A DNA stretch of 64,000 nt, from NCBI GenBank assembly GCA_014728035.1, contig WJMJ01000131.1, positions 117,381 through 181,380 of the forward strand. The letters are read 5' to 3'. Made by a program: the position numbers and the translations under genes. The DNA is from Promethearchaeota archaeon. GTDB taxonomy: Archaea > Asgardarchaeota > Thorarchaeia > Thorarchaeales > Thorarchaeaceae. Position 1 is the stretch's first letter, and each line of letters opens with the position of its first letter. Below the pieces are notes generated by a model. That model searched no databases. It saw only the letters and a list, made by a program, of their open reading frames with translations, and was not told where the DNA came from. Positions 27,975-40,052 of this stretch are shown piece by piece.

Positions 27975-29114
27975 CTATTCAGCATCCTCTATTGTTTCAT
28001 GAAGAAGAGAAATCACACCCTTAAGAGACTCAACTTCGCGTTTGAGCATAGCCGTGAATTCCCTCGAATCTTGCAAATCCTCGTAGGGAATTGTTTTAGA
28101 TATTTGAAACCTACCATAAAGATCGATTCTATCCTTTCCAGAATACTTCTTTTCAATATCGGAAAGAGTGAAATCGCATTCCTCAGGAACTAGTCCATAT
28201 ACGGAATACCCTTCTTCAGTTTTCTTTAGGGATTCTACAAATTCTTCATAGTCCAGAACCTTCATTGAAATTTTAGGTAATGGTCCTTTTCGATGAACTC
28301 TGAAATATATTTTGAATCCATCTGGTTTCATTTTGAAAGCGAGAATTACTTTAGATTTCCATTTCTTAGATCTGAATTCTAGATTTTCGAAGGCCAGGTG
28401 TCCAGATTGTTTTTTGTCTAATTCATCAATATTCTTCACCAAAGATGCGATATAGGGTTCTAAGTTGAATAACTGACTCCTAACAGACAGATATCCCGAG
28501 ATATCTTCATTTTTGATCCCACTAAAGGAATTCATTTTCATTTTCTCCAAAATACGTTTAGTTTCCTTGAATAGAAAGGTAGATACAGCTTGTTCACACG
28601 AATTCGGGATAGAATCCGACTTTGTGGATTTATCAGATTCAATGAGACTGCTCAATGCTCTGTGCAGATCTTGCCATAGCATGATATCCACCGATTCTTT
28701 AGGGACTCCCTGCTTTGCAAGGACAGAGAGAATATCCTTTTTAGATTGACTAGTCTGGTCTGCAGTGACTAGAAGTCGGATATCACGATTCTTGTATCTG
28801 GTTTTTAGATCGTCATAGTATTTTCTGAGTTGGGAACTCTTCCCAGACGCGGCGTCGTGTTCTGATTTGACTTTGCTCTCAAATCCAATGACAATTTCAT
28901 CCCCGATCAGAAGACCGTCAATACGCCCATGATCAAGTGTTTCTTGGGAATGAATTATAAAATCGCAGTCCAGTCCCTTAAGTTTATCAAAGCCCAATTT
29001 GCAAAAAAGGGCCTTGCGCCTAGCAATATCAATCTTCTCAAGTACGGCCAGAAACCAGTTAGTAAGCTGGTCCTCGTTTCTTTTGTGAGGTTGATACAAG
29101 AGAGTTAGCCCCAT
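27975..29114 (-). CDS. PD-(D/E)XK nuclease-superfamily protein between direct repeats
   Basis: About 379 residues from the ATG at 29114, which has GGTGG six bases upstream. The nuclease core is GRIDGLLIGDEIVIGFESKV: Asp66, then Glu79-x-Lys81, followed by QLRKYYDDL, the classical PD-(D/E)XK pattern with a trailing Gln helix. The C-terminal 200 residues carry no motif I know; they could bind DNA or RNA. The gene fills almost exactly the space between two 66-bp direct repeats, one of which belongs to the 23S rRNA flank. It could be a selfish endonuclease or a defence-type nuclease carried as cargo. The longer track start reads into the repeat. Confidence 0.75.
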   Translation of the reverse strand: MGLTLLYQPHKRNEDQLTNWFLAVLEKIDIARRKALFCKLGFDKLKGLDCDFIIHSQETLDHGRIDGLLIGDEIVIGFESKVKSEHDAASGKSSQLRKYYDDLKTRYKNRDIRLLVTADQTSQSKKDILSVLAKQGVPKESVDIMLWQDLHRALSSLIESDKSTKSDSIPNSCEQAVSTFLFKETKRILEKMKMNSFSGIKNEDISGYLSVRSQLFNLEPYIASLVKNIDELDKKQSGHLAFENLEFRSKKWKSKVILAFKMKPDGFKIYFRVHRKGPLPKISMKVLDYEEFVESLKKTEEGYSVYGLVPEECDFTLSDIEKKYSGKDRIDLYGRFQISKTIPYEDLQDSREFTAMLKREVESLKGVISLLHETIEDAE

Positions 29115-29177
29115 CAATACCACCGTACAAGAAGAGTGTGAATCAGGGTTGATATAAACAAATTCAGGATGTAATTG

Positions 29178-29243
29178 AGGATATGGCATATCCTCTACAG
29201 AGGACAAAGACTGCAAAAGAAAAATAGTCTGCGAGGATGATGA
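29178..29243. repeat. 66-bp direct repeat, copy B (23S 3' processing/terminator flank)
   Basis: Same sequence as 27902-27967. This copy abuts the 23S gene: its last bases belong to GAGGATGATGAT (29233-29244), which pairs with ATCATCATCCTC at 32720-32731 across the gene. On the minus strand it gives GCAGACTATTTTTCTTTTGC, a likely rRNA transcription terminator. Confidence 0.95.
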
Positions 29244-29282
29244 TCCACGATACACAGTAGTACACGTTCTACCCTTGGCAAC
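29233..29282 (-). other. 3' half of the pre-23S processing stem
   Basis: GAGGATGATGAT (29233-29244) is a perfect 12-bp complement of 32720-32731. CCTTGGCAAC (29273-29282) pairs, with one G-U, to 32665-32674. The first helix has bulges on both sides, as in archaeal rRNA processing stems cut by the splicing endonuclease. Confidence 0.7.
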
Positions 29283-29307
29283 TCTAGGTACTGGCGAGTT
29301 ACACTTT

Positions 29308-32636
<3,329 letters not shown>

Positions 32637-33104
32637 TACTCATGTAACCGGCACAGTATTGCCTGTTACCAAGGAGTGTATCTACTTCATTTCTACTTCA
32701 TAGTTGTGTATGTTTGTGTATCATCATCCTCTGCAGTCATAGTGGTTGGTTACCCACCATTGACCGTTCCCCAACACGAAAGACTACCTATTTCGGGTCA
32801 TGATCTAGCGAAGGACCACTTCGCGTCTCAGACTAATACTTATTCAGTACCATTACCCTAGTCGGGTCATGCTGGTTATTGGAACATGTATTACGCAATA
32901 CCCTAGCCAGAGGCTGTGGGTGTGCGCTCGTCGGTCGAACCGAAGTAGCAATTTAAACGTTGCTATGTGTCCTGACCGATTTGTAATAAGCCAACATCGG
33001 TTTGGCGCTAAACCAGAATAACCATGCGACGAATTTGCCAGCAATAGATGCCACGTCGCAAAAGGCCTCTCTAACCAATGCAAGCAAATGTATCCCGTAG
33101 CATT
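32637..33104 (-). other. 23S rRNA leader with the 5' half of the processing stem
   Basis: About 450 bases between the likely promoter and the mature 5' end. It holds ATCATCATCCTC (32720-32731) and GTTACCAAGG (32665-32674), which pair with the 3' flank. I found no tRNA or ORF in it. Confidence 0.55.
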
Positions 33105-33122
33105 TCAAAATAAACTTTTTGC
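33105..33122 (-). promoter_or_regulatory. Probable 23S rRNA promoter (BRE/TATA)
   Basis: Minus strand GGCAAAAAGTTTATTTTG: purine-rich BRE followed by a TTTATTTT TATA box, in the only strongly AT-rich stretch upstream of the 23S leader. Transcription would begin near 33083. Confidence 0.45.
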
Positions 33123-33197
33123 CGCGACGAAGGAAGTTCTCCCGCACTTAGGAGATATTCAGAGAAACTAATTGGCACACTATGGCGGCATCTGTTT

Positions 33198-33581
33198 TTA
33201 CAAGTTTCTCGTTTTGAGGTATGCAGAAACACACCGTCTAACAAGACCGGCTAAGGAAAATATCCAGGACAGAAACGCCAATCCAAGAAGGAGATCAATC
33301 TCAGGTCCGAAAACCAACATAAGAAACGATACCAAGGGAACCGATAGAGCCATTGTGAGAATGCCAACGACCAAAAACAGGTGAAGAGTATGAGACGAAT
33401 CACTCTTGCTCCGAGCCCATGTGACAAGGGAGCCCATACCCCTAATAGCCAGTTCTGAGCCATTAAGACGAGAGACATATGCTCTTTGAAGAACATGAAC
33501 AACTGTACCTATGAGATACTGTAAAAGAGCTATGAGAAACAACAAACCAGATGTTGTGAAGGAATCAATTGACCAGGCCAT
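33198..33581 (-). CDS. Small membrane protein downstream of RNase PH, unknown
   Basis: About 127 residues from MAWSIDSFTTSGLLFLIALL; three to four hydrophobic segments, including LFLVVGILTMALSVPLVSFL and IDLLLGLAFLSWIFSLAGLV. No family recognised. It follows the RNase PH stop by about 40 bases and is probably in the same transcript. Confidence 0.5.
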   Translation of the reverse strand: MAWSIDSFTTSGLLFLIALLQYLIGTVVHVLQRAYVSRLNGSELAIRGMGSLVTWARSKSDSSHTLHLFLVVGILTMALSVPLVSFLMLVFGPEIDLLLGLAFLSWIFSLAGLVRRCVSAYLKTRNL

Positions 33582-33622
33582 ATGAGCTGAGCTGGTCAAA
33601 AGCAATTTGATTCTTTCCGTTA

Positions 33623-34333
33623 TTACAAATCAGTGTCTAATGTATCAGTTTGGATTTTTTGGAGGTCGGATATCCCTTTCACTGCAAGGTCCAATAGTTC
33701 ATCTAATGCGGACCGGTTGAATGTGCCATCTTCGCCAGTTCCTTGAACTTCAACAAATTCATCATCACGCATGACGATATTCATGTCAACAGACGCAGAA
33801 GAGTCTTCAATATAACAGAGGTCTAATAGACACTCATCATCAACTACTCCAACACTGACTGCAGCAACCTGTCCAATAAGAGGCAGTTCGGAAATCATAT
33901 CCAAATCAACCATTAATTGTAGAGCATCACAAAGTGCAATATAGGCACCAGTGATGGATGCGGTTCTTGTTCCGCCATCAGCTTGGATTACATCACAGTC
34001 TATCCGAATTTGGTGTTCACCAAGGTCACCAAGACTAACAGCAGCCCGAAGAGACCGGCCAATCAATCGCTGAATTTCTTGGTCGCGACCACTGATTCTA
34101 TTCCTCCTGGTACGCTCATTGGTTGCGCGAGGGAGCATTCCGTATTGTGCAGTGACCCACCCCTTTCCAGTTCCATTTAGCCAACCAGGAACATCTTCTT
34201 CCACAGTTGCAGTACAGATAACTTGGGTGTCACCAGTCTTAATCAGTACAGACCCTTCAGGATGTTTAAGAAAGTCACGAGTGATATCTACTGGTCTCAA
34301 TTCATCATTCAATCTACCGTCAGACCGGGCCAT
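33623..34333 (-). CDS. rph: RNase PH, bacterial type
   Basis: About 236 residues from ATG 34333 (MARSDGRLNDELRPVDITRD). It matches bacterial RNase PH throughout: EGSVLIKTGDTQVICTATVE, GWVTAQYGMLPRATNERTRR, GRDQEIQRLIGRSLRAAVSL, DCDVIQADGGTRTASITGAY and AAVSVGVVDDECLLDL. The enzyme is a phosphate-dependent 3'-5' exonuclease that trims tRNA and rRNA ends. Archaeal exosome subunits Rrp41/Rrp42 are related but lack several of these exact blocks, so transfer from bacteria is likely (inference). It lies directly upstream of the 23S gene on the same strand. Confidence 0.88.
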   Translation of the reverse strand: MARSDGRLNDELRPVDITRDFLKHPEGSVLIKTGDTQVICTATVEEDVPGWLNGTGKGWVTAQYGMLPRATNERTRRNRISGRDQEIQRLIGRSLRAAVSLGDLGEHQIRIDCDVIQADGGTRTASITGAYIALCDALQLMVDLDMISELPLIGQVAAVSVGVVDDECLLDLCYIEDSSASVDMNIVMRDDEFVEVQGTGEDGTFNRSALDELLDLAVKGISDLQKIQTDTLDTDL

Positions 34334-34465
34334 ATTAACCACAATATGGTTGAACATATTGTCTGCTATTAACGCTATTGACGTGTAGTCACCAAATAGC
34401 TTTATTGATAAAAGAGGAAACAATACAATGAGATTGATGTAAATAACATTGGAGCGACCAAAATA

Positions 34466-35488
34466 ATGATGGATGTTCGTGGCAGATTCAACACCGCCCT
34501 AAAAGATACAGTCGAAGAATGGAAAAAGAAGGATACTGTGAAAGGCGTATATGTTCATGGCTCATACGTGAAAGGTATAATCTCACCGAATTCAGACCTT
34601 GACCTCTGTGTAATTATGGAGGCAGATGAGGCTCCCGCACAACTACTTGCGAAGTATAAAGGTGTCATGATCGATATGACTTTCTTCACCCCTGAAGATG
34701 TACAAGATGTGGTCGAGGGAAACACCCACGATATGGTTAAGATTGCTTCAGTAGTAGGTCAGTTACGAAATGCAGAAGTGCTATACGATAAAGAGGGAAA
34801 ACTCAAGAGTTGGCAGAAGGATGTTTCAACATATCAATGGCCCAAGGAATCAATCCAAACAGCAAAAACTGAGGCGATAGAAGCTTTACAAAGTGCGTCA
34901 GCCTTTGCTGCAGAAGAAGACATAATCAGTGCTGTTTACGAAATAAGAGAAGGCCTTTTTGAACTTGGACGAGCAGTGTTGATGAAGAATAATAATTTCT
35001 GTGTGATTAAACCTGCTGAAATTCTTACAGAAATTCGAATGATGGACCCAATGACTTACCAGCTGTTCCTCAGAACGTTCAAACTCAAAGGACTAGGAGA
35101 GAATGAGCTTCTAGACATGCTAGAGGATATCAAAGCATGGATCAAGAAGGCTGAAGAGTTATTTGATGCTGAATCATCTGACATTGCGGCAACAATCATC
35201 CTATCGGATGCGCAGAGATCCACGTTCAGTGCGATTAACCTAACACTAAATGGAGATTATGAGTTAGCAGTATTTGAGCTAAGACTAGCAATACGAAAAC
35301 TGGGACAGGCATTGCTCGCAATATCAGGAGAAACAACTTTCAATGCACGTACATTTATCAGTGATATAAAAGAGCATGAGCCAAATTTCTATAATAACAT
35401 CTTAGTGAAATATGGAGCTTACGAGTTTCATCCGAAGGGTGTGAAACGAAGTATTGGAGAAGCAGAATTCATAGCAAAAAGAATATGA
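34466..35488 (+). CDS. Nucleotidyltransferase with duplicated helical domain
   Basis: 340 residues. The N-terminal polymerase-beta-type nucleotidyltransferase has GSYVKGIISPNSDLDLCVIM (first two metal Asp residues) and VMIDMTFFTPED (third). Two similar helical domains follow: ISAVYEIREGLFELGRAVLM near residue 155 and ELAVFELRLAIRKLGQALLA near residue 275, apparently a tandem duplication, HEPN-like in shape but without a clear RxxxxH. The nucleotide-transfer target is unknown; MNT/HEPN-type modification of a protein or RNA is possible. Confidence 0.75.
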   Translation: MMDVRGRFNTALKDTVEEWKKKDTVKGVYVHGSYVKGIISPNSDLDLCVIMEADEAPAQLLAKYKGVMIDMTFFTPEDVQDVVEGNTHDMVKIASVVGQLRNAEVLYDKEGKLKSWQKDVSTYQWPKESIQTAKTEAIEALQSASAFAAEEDIISAVYEIREGLFELGRAVLMKNNNFCVIKPAEILTEIRMMDPMTYQLFLRTFKLKGLGENELLDMLEDIKAWIKKAEELFDAESSDIAATIILSDAQRSTFSAINLTLNGDYELAVFELRLAIRKLGQALLAISGETTFNARTFISDIKEHEPNFYNNILVKYGAYEFHPKGVKRSIGEAEFIAKRI

Positions 35489-35537
35489 GACTGAAGATTG
35501 ATATGGGAGCTGTTGTTTTTCTACAAAAGTGGTGACA

Positions 35538-36077
35538 ATGTCCGAATCCGATGTAGAAGTGATAAAACTCATGAGTGTTGCGCTAAATTACGAGAAACAA
35601 CTTGTCCTTAAGACAGAGATTGAAGCATATCACAATGCCACAAATTATGTGATAGAACAAATTCTTAAAATCAGAAAGAAGAAAGCGTCCGAAATAATTG
35701 AAGCAATTGGTGATGAATTCTCTGAAAAGTTCGATTCCCGCACAGCATATTTGAAAGATGTGGTCAAGACCGCTCGTGTTACAATTGGAGAGCACAAACA
35801 GAAAGCAAGATGGAGAAGGGATTTGAAGAATAAAGTTCCCAAATTCAAACCAAATATCATGATTTTCTCAGCACCACTGATAGAGATTTCACATGAAGCA
35901 GCATTTCTCACTGTCAAGAGTGGAGAACAGAAAGCAATTCCATTCGATAAGCATAGCAGAAACAAGAACAAAGAGATACTTTCTGAGATTATAAAAGACC
36001 CAAAGAAAATGGATAGAGTACGGTTAATGTGGAATAAAGAAGGTTACTTCAATGTTGACATCCGTGTATTCAGATAG
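35538..36077 (+). CDS. Stand-alone protein resembling the N-terminal part of TnpB/IS605 OrfB
   Basis: About 179 residues from the ATG at 35538, with GGTGA just upstream. The helical start (YEKQLVLKTEIEAYHNATNY) is followed by VPKFKPNIMIFSAPLIEISH, a KAIPFDKHSRNKNKE segment, and RVRLMWNKEGYFNVDIRVF. This is the order seen in the N-terminal and wedge regions of TnpB-like proteins. The RuvC nuclease part is absent; the next gene is on the opposite strand. Either a domesticated fragment or a different family of similar layout. Confidence 0.4.
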   Translation: MSESDVEVIKLMSVALNYEKQLVLKTEIEAYHNATNYVIEQILKIRKKKASEIIEAIGDEFSEKFDSRTAYLKDVVKTARVTIGEHKQKARWRRDLKNKVPKFKPNIMIFSAPLIEISHEAAFLTVKSGEQKAIPFDKHSRNKNKEILSEIIKDPKKMDRVRLMWNKEGYFNVDIRVFR

Positions 36078-36951
36078 TCCAGCATTTCAATGCACCTGAG
36101 AATTCAGTTGTGTAGAACTTCTTACCTTTCGAATCCCAAGACACTCCACTTACTCCAGTAGGAAGTTTCTGGTGGATAGATTCACTGAAGTCGTTAGCCC
36201 ATAATTGAATTGTTGTATCATAGCTCGAAGTGAGTAAACTTGAATCGGACGGATTGAAGCTGATTGAGCTGACTACATCAGTGTGACCATCAAGAATTAT
36301 TGGTTTTCGGTCATTAACTAAATCAAGAATAACAACGGAACCGTTGTGAAGGCCTAATGCAGCTTTTGTGTGTTCTGGAGATATAGCAAGAGATCGTATT
36401 CTATTATCACTCTGAAATATATTTTCCACTAACTCATATGATGATAAATCCCACAAGTTACATTTGCCAGACCAAGACGCCGTAATTAATTTGCTATCCC
36501 CAGCATAGAAAGCAAGACCAGAGATGTCACGCCGATGAAAATGAAGATTTCTAATGCATTTGAGTTTCTTGAGAGAGAATAACTTGACCAGACCATCACG
36601 AGTTCCTGCGACAGCTTTTGAAATAGTCGAGTCTACTGCAAGAGCTTTGATATCACAACTATGACGAAGGAGATGACTCTCCTTGAACTTCTTTGACGCT
36701 AACCACATTCTTGCGGTTCCATCCCAGCTGCTCGATAAGAGGTGAGATCCATTTTCAATAAAAAGCAGTGAGGAAATCATCTTTTCATGGCCGCTCAATG
36801 CAAGACGAGGTTTGCGAGTTTTGGAGTTGATAATGATGATTTGCCCATCGAGACTGCCGACCGCAACGAGATTCTTTGTAGGACTGACCGAAACACAGGT
36901 TAATGGTACAATTTGAGAGCTAGTTGGAAGGTAGATTGTAGTGGCCTGCAT
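36070..36951 (-). CDS. WD40-repeat beta-propeller protein
   Basis: About 293 residues with seven recognisable WD40 blades: SLDGQIIIINSKTRKP, SSWDGTARMWLASKK, GTRDGLVKLFSLKK, ASWSGKCNLWDLSS, GLHNGSVVILDLVN, SSYDTTIQLWANDF and TEFSGALKCWTI. It forms a closed propeller with no other domain. Cytoplasmic. WD40-only proteins are unusual in most archaea but common in Asgard genomes. It overlaps the convergent 35538 gene by eight bases. Confidence 0.9.
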   Translation of the reverse strand: MQATTIYLPTSSQIVPLTCVSVSPTKNLVAVGSLDGQIIIINSKTRKPRLALSGHEKMISSLLFIENGSHLLSSSWDGTARMWLASKKFKESHLLRHSCDIKALAVDSTISKAVAGTRDGLVKLFSLKKLKCIRNLHFHRRDISGLAFYAGDSKLITASWSGKCNLWDLSSYELVENIFQSDNRIRSLAISPEHTKAALGLHNGSVVILDLVNDRKPIILDGHTDVVSSISFNPSDSSLLTSSYDTTIQLWANDFSESIHQKLPTGVSGVSWDSKGKKFYTTEFSGALKCWTI

Positions 36952-37014
36952 ACTTGTCACTCCGAATATTATCAATGCATAGTTATTCGTTTACAAGATA
37001 AAAAGTCTAACCAC

Positions 37015-38073
37015 TTACTGTTGACGACGAATAATAAAGTAAGAAACAATAACAAGAGGTATTGCGATAAGAATAACAAGAAAATCTAAAGGGGTTTCTT
37101 GTGGAAAATCAGAAACATCGGGGAGATAATCAACAACGAAGACTTCAACCACGCGACCTACTGCTTGTAAACTGGCTGCACTACATTTATCGGGTGTATC
37201 CTCAATAGTATGCCAAGTGGATGGAAAGGGGTAATGAATTAGATCAACTGCTGGAATATCTGCATCTAGGAAAGGAATATGGTCATCTGTTATTCGTCCA
37301 CCAGTTTCATTGAGGAAAATACTATCATAGCCAAACTCGTGGGCTATCGACCAAATGGTGTTTTGCAAAGAGGGGAATTGCATCGAGTTCTGCTCTTTTG
37401 GAATGCGCAGGTTTGCATCTCCAACCATATCTAATAGAACCATAGCTGCAATTGAGTCAATTCGGTCAGCAGATAGTTGGCTAACAAAATATCTTGAACC
37501 TTGAATCCAATCCCAGCCATCAATATTCCCAGAGTCTTCTGCATCAAAGAATACTAACTCGACATATGAACGAACAGCTTCAGGCAATACTTTCGCAAGT
37601 TCAAGAAGTACTGCCACGCCACTTGCACCATCATTTGCTCCAAGAACAGGCAAATTATGATTTGCAGGATTGGGATCATTATCAGCTTTAGGTCGTGTGT
37701 CATAATGGGCTCCCAAAATCATGGTAGAGTTAACTTCCGGACCCCATCTTGCGAGTATGTTGCTGCAAAGTGTTTCTTGATAAGTGAAATTCTGTAGAAT
37801 AACCTCCCAGCCATTGAGTTCAAGTTTATCTACAATATAAGATCGACAGTCACTGAGATTTTCTGACCCGGGAGGACGTGGTCCAAAATCACATTGGTCG
37901 TAAATATATTGAAGCGCCTCTTCTCCATTGAAAACGGGACTATAGTCATCACCGATAACCACAGGTATGTGTGGGATACCCAGCAAGAAAATGATGAGAA
38001 GCGACGAATATTTCAAAGATACACCATCAAATTCTGTACCAACGTCCCCTAAGAATCTTTTTGATAAAATCAC
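37015..38073 (-). CDS. Secreted M28-family metallopeptidase or glutaminyl cyclase-like enzyme
   Basis: 352 residues: a signal helix (SSLLIIFLLGIPHIPVVIG), zinc-binding GAHYDTRP, LGANDGASG, FDAEDSG, VLLDMVGD and the final ligand in WHTIEDTPDK, and a C-terminal anchor (FLVILIAIPLVIVSYFII). The pattern fits M28 aminopeptidases and the related glutaminyl cyclases. It would process peptides outside the cell. It overlaps the geranylgeranyl reductase stop by four bases. Confidence 0.88.
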   Translation of the reverse strand: MILSKRFLGDVGTEFDGVSLKYSSLLIIFLLGIPHIPVVIGDDYSPVFNGEEALQYIYDQCDFGPRPPGSENLSDCRSYIVDKLELNGWEVILQNFTYQETLCSNILARWGPEVNSTMILGAHYDTRPKADNDPNPANHNLPVLGANDGASGVAVLLELAKVLPEAVRSYVELVFFDAEDSGNIDGWDWIQGSRYFVSQLSADRIDSIAAMVLLDMVGDANLRIPKEQNSMQFPSLQNTIWSIAHEFGYDSIFLNETGGRITDDHIPFLDADIPAVDLIHYPFPSTWHTIEDTPDKCSAASLQAVGRVVEVFVVDYLPDVSDFPQETPLDFLVILIAIPLVIVSYFIIRRQQ

Positions 38074-39287
38074 GTAATATAAGACCTAATCTTGCTTCTC
38101 AACAATCTTGGCAATTCCCGGGGCAATAGACGAAGTGCGGTAGCTGGAATATCACCATATCCAATCTCACCTCTAGCAACTTTAGCCATAATTTCAGCTG
38201 CTAATGGATGACCGTTAATTTTAGAAAGGAGTCTATCTACAAGTACAGAACTCTGAGGTCCAGCCCATTCCGCCATCCCAAAACTGGATCCGAACACATC
38301 ATGACATAGATTATGATATTTAGAAAGATACTGTTCATCGTGGCGATTAGCACTGATAGCATCCGAAATAACTTGTGCGGCAAACACTCCAGATTGCATG
38401 GCATATGCAATCCCTTCGCCCATCATAGGATCAACAAATCCAGCAGCATCTCCAACTAATATCACACGATCCAAAACATTCTTGTGTTTTAATCCATCCG
38501 CACCCAAGAAAAACGTTCGCAACTTTTCAGGAACCAGTTCAATATTTGCTTGGTTTTCGATGTGCTTACAGAAATCATAGAATTTGGGACGGAGTGGAAG
38601 TATATCGATCCCAGGGCCCGCAATACCAATAGCTAGATGTTCTCGTTTTGGAAAAACCCATCCATAACCCAGTTTGCCCTTTAGAGGTTGAATTGATAAG
38701 ATGTGAGGGTTATTGTCGGTACCTTTTGCAACACCCTCTTCACCAACATAAAAATCAGACTCCATTCCAAGACCATGACGGGTCAAATCTTTTCTTTTAG
38801 GACGCAGACCCAAAGATCTACTGATCACCGAATTAACTCCATCCGCACCAATCAAAAATAATCCTCTAATATCAGCACCATTTTCTAGTTTGACACAAGC
38901 AGAATGCTCTGACACTTGAGCACTTACAACACGGGAGTCTTCCATCAAAATAACCCCAGCATCTTCTGCTCTTCTAGCTAAAAATTCATCAAACTTATTA
39001 CGAAATACAGTAATGCCAATCAACTTATCAGATACAAATTCAACAGTTGAAGAACTACTAGGAATTTGGAATTTTAAACCATAGATTTTTTGCTCTATGA
39101 TCTCGGTTGGCAGGTTTCCATTTATGACTTTTAATCCACGAAACATTACTGCACCGCCGCAAGGTTTCTCGCGAGGCAATACGAACTTTTCAATAAGAAT
39201 AGTATCTAGATTTCGTTTAGCACATTCATAAGCTGCAATAGACCCAGCAGGTCCAGCCCCCACAACAATGACATCATATTCAGTCAA
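38070..39287 (-). CDS. Geranylgeranyl reductase-family flavoprotein
   Basis: 405 residues. FAD-binding GAGPAGSIAAYECAKR at the N-terminus, KPCGGAVM, ADGVNSVISRSLG, and ILVGDAAGFVDPMMGEGIAYAM are typical of geranylgeranyl reductases, which saturate isoprenoid chains of archaeal membrane lipids. A quinone or other isoprenoid substrate is possible. Coupled by a four-base overlap to the peptidase gene. Confidence 0.9.
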   Translation of the reverse strand: MTEYDVIVVGAGPAGSIAAYECAKRNLDTILIEKFVLPREKPCGGAVMFRGLKVINGNLPTEIIEQKIYGLKFQIPSSSSTVEFVSDKLIGITVFRNKFDEFLARRAEDAGVILMEDSRVVSAQVSEHSACVKLENGADIRGLFLIGADGVNSVISRSLGLRPKRKDLTRHGLGMESDFYVGEEGVAKGTDNNPHILSIQPLKGKLGYGWVFPKREHLAIGIAGPGIDILPLRPKFYDFCKHIENQANIELVPEKLRTFFLGADGLKHKNVLDRVILVGDAAGFVDPMMGEGIAYAMQSGVFAAQVISDAISANRHDEQYLSKYHNLCHDVFGSSFGMAEWAGPQSSVLVDRLLSKINGHPLAAEIMAKVARGEIGYGDIPATALRLLPRELPRLLRSKIRSYIT

Positions 39288-39367
39288 ACTACTCTCTCCA
39301 AAACTGATTAGACAGATATCGAATCGTCTATCAAAACCTTTTTACAAAGGAATAAAAATTTGACGAC

Positions 39368-40003
39368 TCAAATATCACGACATTTTTCACAGCCAGGCCT
39401 TGGACGAAGACCCAACCGCCGCATTATTTTGCCACCAGGTAAATCAGCCGATGTATCTTGTTCAGGAGTAATTTGAACGTCCACTTCTCTTGTTCCAACT
39501 TGCTCAAATCCATATGCCATAATCAACATCTGAGAAGGGGTATTTTCTTCGTAGACCTCACAATAGACCTCTTCAACCCCAGCATCTAGAAAGTATTTTG
39601 ATGCACGTTTTATCAGAGCTGTAGCAATCCCTTTTCTTCTACGAGATGGGAGAACGCCAATACCAGTAATTTCTCCATACACTGAATCCTCTTCCTTTTC
39701 AACAAAACATGCAATGAATCCAGACAGTTTGCCCCATAGTTCTGCTACAAAAATACCCTCGGTATCGAGTTTCTTTGCTTGCTCGAGATTTATGGGGCAA
39801 AATGGGTCAGGAGACGCAAGAAAACATCTGTTGTAAAGGTCTACAAAGGATTCCAAATCATCATGTACCAATTTGCGTACATGAATGTAATTAGGAATAG
39901 TCTTACTATCCCACCATTCTTCAGCCAAGTCTAATGCTACTTTCGCCTCAGCCTTCATTATGAGATAAGAACGGGTGACACCATCCAAGTCAGACTCTGA
40001 CAT
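39368..40003 (-). CDS. GNAT-family N-acetyltransferase
   Basis: 211 residues with the acetyl-CoA loop in EITGIGVLPSRRRKGIATAL and the strand EVYCEVYEENTPSQMLIMAYG. The N-terminal helical extension and the C-terminal PRPGCEKCRDI with two cysteines are not part of the core. Substrate unknown. Confidence 0.85.
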   Translation of the reverse strand: MSESDLDGVTRSYLIMKAEAKVALDLAEEWWDSKTIPNYIHVRKLVHDDLESFVDLYNRCFLASPDPFCPINLEQAKKLDTEGIFVAELWGKLSGFIACFVEKEEDSVYGEITGIGVLPSRRRKGIATALIKRASKYFLDAGVEEVYCEVYEENTPSQMLIMAYGFEQVGTREVDVQITPEQDTSADLPGGKIMRRLGLRPRPGCEKCRDI

Positions 40004-40052
40004 CTATCAATCTCCATGTTCAATGAAATATCTACTAATAACAATCTGTCGA

